From an uncultured Prevotellaceae bacterium (GTDB lineage Bacteria; Bacteroidota; Bacteroidia; Bacteroidales; Bacteroidaceae): a stretch of 7,783 nt of DNA. A program made the translations under genes and the position numbers. Within the stretch, counting starts at the first letter, position 1; each line of letters starts with the position of its first letter. The stretch spans positions 1 to 7,783 of the forward strand of contig CACYKX010000158.1 in NCBI GenBank assembly GCA_902775075.1, given 5' to 3'. Shown here piece by piece: positions 6,782 to 7,783 of the stretch. Below the pieces are notes generated by a model. The model was not told the DNA's origin and did not search any database. It was given only the letters and a program-made list of their open reading frames with translations.

Positions 6782-7243
6782 TTATTTAATCAAGAATGAC
6801 AATGCTAACATATTACTATATGACTTCTCACTTGCCTTAATAGCTTTAATAATCTCGTTCTCATCGATTAACTCTATTGAGATTTCAACCTCCTTGTCAT
6901 TTAGTTCTCTAAAATACTTTTCAGCCGTTTTGTTTCGGCCTGCGAAGAAATCATTTATAGCTTTCACCTCGGACAACATATCTTGGGTAACCGCTTTGTT
7001 GTCTTCTTTGTATTTGGCTAACTGTGTATTGTATGCCTGAGCACGTTCGGTCATGGATATGTATTCCTTATCCTGTAAAGACTTATTGACTTCTTCTACA
7101 GACCTATTATATTCTTCCGCAACTGGTCTTAAACTCTTACTATTACGCCAAACTGCAAGTGCGGCTTCATCGCCAAGTGAATTAACTTTCAAGTCTTTAA
7201 TCTCCTTATATGCATTTACTGCATCAATAGTTTTAATTTTCAT
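6782..7243 (-). CDS. Hypothetical protein, 153 aa, charged and helical
   Basis: I do not recognise this protein. It has no signal peptide or membrane segment and is rich in Lys, Glu, Asn and Ala, so it is predicted to be cytoplasmic and mostly alpha-helical. Helical and possibly coiled-coil stretches cover about 40-100 (AEEYNRSVEEVNKSLQ onward). After AGRNKTAEKYFRELNDKEVEIS (about 101-122), a short acidic, beta-prone segment precedes a C-terminal helix. There are no cysteines or catalytic motifs. The only in-frame start close to the upstream gene is MKIKTIDAVNAY, preceded by an A-rich AACATAACAAAA leader. It follows the 117-aa gene after 31 bp with no promoter between, so the two are likely cotranscribed, and a terminator follows at once. 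The size, charge and end-of-operon position recall small accessory proteins found after phage tail genes, but that is weak inference. Confidence 0.75.
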   Translation of the reverse strand: MKIKTIDAVNAYKEIKDLKVNSLGDEAALAVWRNSKSLRPVAEEYNRSVEEVNKSLQDKEYISMTERAQAYNTQLAKYKEDNKAVTQDMLSEVKAINDFFAGRNKTAEKYFRELNDKEVEISIELIDENEIIKAIKASEKSYSNMLALSFLIK

Positions 7244-7274
7244 TTTTGTTATGTTTTAATTTATACTGACTCCT

Positions 7275-7628
7275 TTACTCTTTCTTACTAATGAGATTGT
7301 TGAGTTGCTCTGTGCAACTTTCAACTAAGTCACCAATTACTTTCAGTGCTCTACGATTCATATTATAGAAATTGAATTGCAGAGCTTCATCACCCTTAGA
7401 AGGGGTATACGTTGACGAGACTCCACCGCTTACAACATCAGTCGTGCCGTCTACCGTTTTCTCAATATGAAACACATTAGCGTCAAACGCTACCATGGCA
7501 TTGCTATTCGTATCTAGCTTCGCCGATCCTGTAAGTTTCCATTCTCCAGTTTCATCAATAAATTCAAAACTGGCTTGTTCGAATAGACTCTTAATAGTAA
7601 GAGTTCCTTTTGCTACTTCTTCTGTCAT
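7275..7628 (-). CDS. Hypothetical protein, 117 aa, beta-rich with C-terminal helix
   Basis: I do not recognise this protein. There is no signal peptide or membrane segment. Residues 1-90 look beta-rich, with alternating hydrophobic strands (GTLTIKSLF, ASFEFID, EWKLTGSAKL, VAFDANVFHIEKTV) and a Gly/Ser/Thr-rich turn (about 61-78, VSGGVSSTYTPSKGDE). Residues 89-114 (NMNRRALKVIGDLVESCTEQ onward) form an amphipathic helix with a single Cys105. This architecture would suit a small structural or assembly subunit, but no function can be assigned. The ATG follows the upstream gene by 20 bp of A/T-rich spacer, and the next gene begins 31 bp after its stop, indicating an operon. No promoter is visible in either gap. 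Confidence 0.75.
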   Translation of the reverse strand: MTEEVAKGTLTIKSLFEQASFEFIDETGEWKLTGSAKLDTNSNAMVAFDANVFHIEKTVDGTTDVVSGGVSSTYTPSKGDEALQFNFYNMNRRALKVIGDLVESCTEQLNNLISKKE

Positions 7629-7648
7629 AATTTTATTATTAAAGTTTA

Positions 7649-7783
7649 TTATGGATTAAATCTCAAAATAACACTAAATCCTCCATACCCAGCCCAAGTT
7701 TCTCCATCATCAAATGTTAGCTCTAAAGTAATATTTGCTGTATATCCGTAATTGGAATATGCACTATTCACTAAGCCATCGAA
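7649..7783 (-). CDS. Unidentified beta-rich protein, C-terminal 44 residues, cut by right edge
   Basis: An open frame enters from the right edge on the minus strand and ends in TAA at 7649-7651. The visible tail is rich in Gly, Tyr, Asn and Phe with short beta-like segments (NYGYTANITLELTFDDGETW, then GGFSVILRFNP), as in the C-terminus of a beta-sandwich or fibre-like structural protein. It lacks a membrane anchor or a recognisable secretion domain. The 20-bp spacing to the next gene and the shared strand support an operon. The fragment is short, so coding status rests on the open frame, composition and spacing. Confidence 0.6.
   Translation of the reverse strand, partial: FDGLVNSAYSNYGYTANITLELTFDDGETWAGYGGFSVILRFNP

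Noticed and set aside
7053..7259. Plus-strand 68-residue frame opposite the 153-aa gene
   Set aside because: The minus-strand genes share close spacing, one strand and a terminator. The plus-strand frame is Ser/Leu-rich and runs against the operon.

Overview
The window reads as chromosomal DNA of a Bacteroidales bacterium, most likely Prevotella/Segatella-like. The main evidence is four or five promoters of the Bacteroidetes sigma-ABfr type (TTTG, about 19-20 bp, then TAnnTTTG), A/T-rich translation starts with little Shine-Dalgarno sequence, and the gene types. The genus is an inference from these signals and from general protein character; no database search was possible.

Layout, left to right: (1) the N-terminal 225 residues of a Fic-family AMP-transferase on the minus strand, running off the left edge, with an intact Fic motif and an N-terminal inhibitory motif. 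Its promoter sits inside a long imperfect inverted repeat. (2) ppdK on the minus strand, a complete 906-residue pyruvate, phosphate dikinase with its own promoter and a strong hairpin terminator. (3) A divergent intergenic region of 237 bp, then an rlmD/trmA-type RNA uracil-C5 methyltransferase on the plus strand with a short leader and a terminator. (4) A plus-strand gene for an outer-membrane porin of the phosphate-selective O/P type, with its own promoter and terminator. (5) A 223-bp gap holding two hairpins and a possible orphan minus-strand promoter. (6) The 3' end of a compact minus-strand cluster of at least three small unrecognised genes, closed by a hairpin directly after the last stop codon and running off the right edge.

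The central genes look like ordinary, individually transcribed chromosomal genes: carbon metabolism at the PEP/pyruvate node, rRNA or tRNA modification, and outer-membrane permeability. They do not form a functional operon. The accessory-looking parts are at the two ends: the Fic gene with its palindromic control region, and the unrecognised small-gene operon, which could be the tail end of a prophage or other mobile element, although the sequence shown does not prove this. No tRNA, rRNA, CRISPR array, transposase or integrase was seen. No gene-free stretch exceeds 300 bp.
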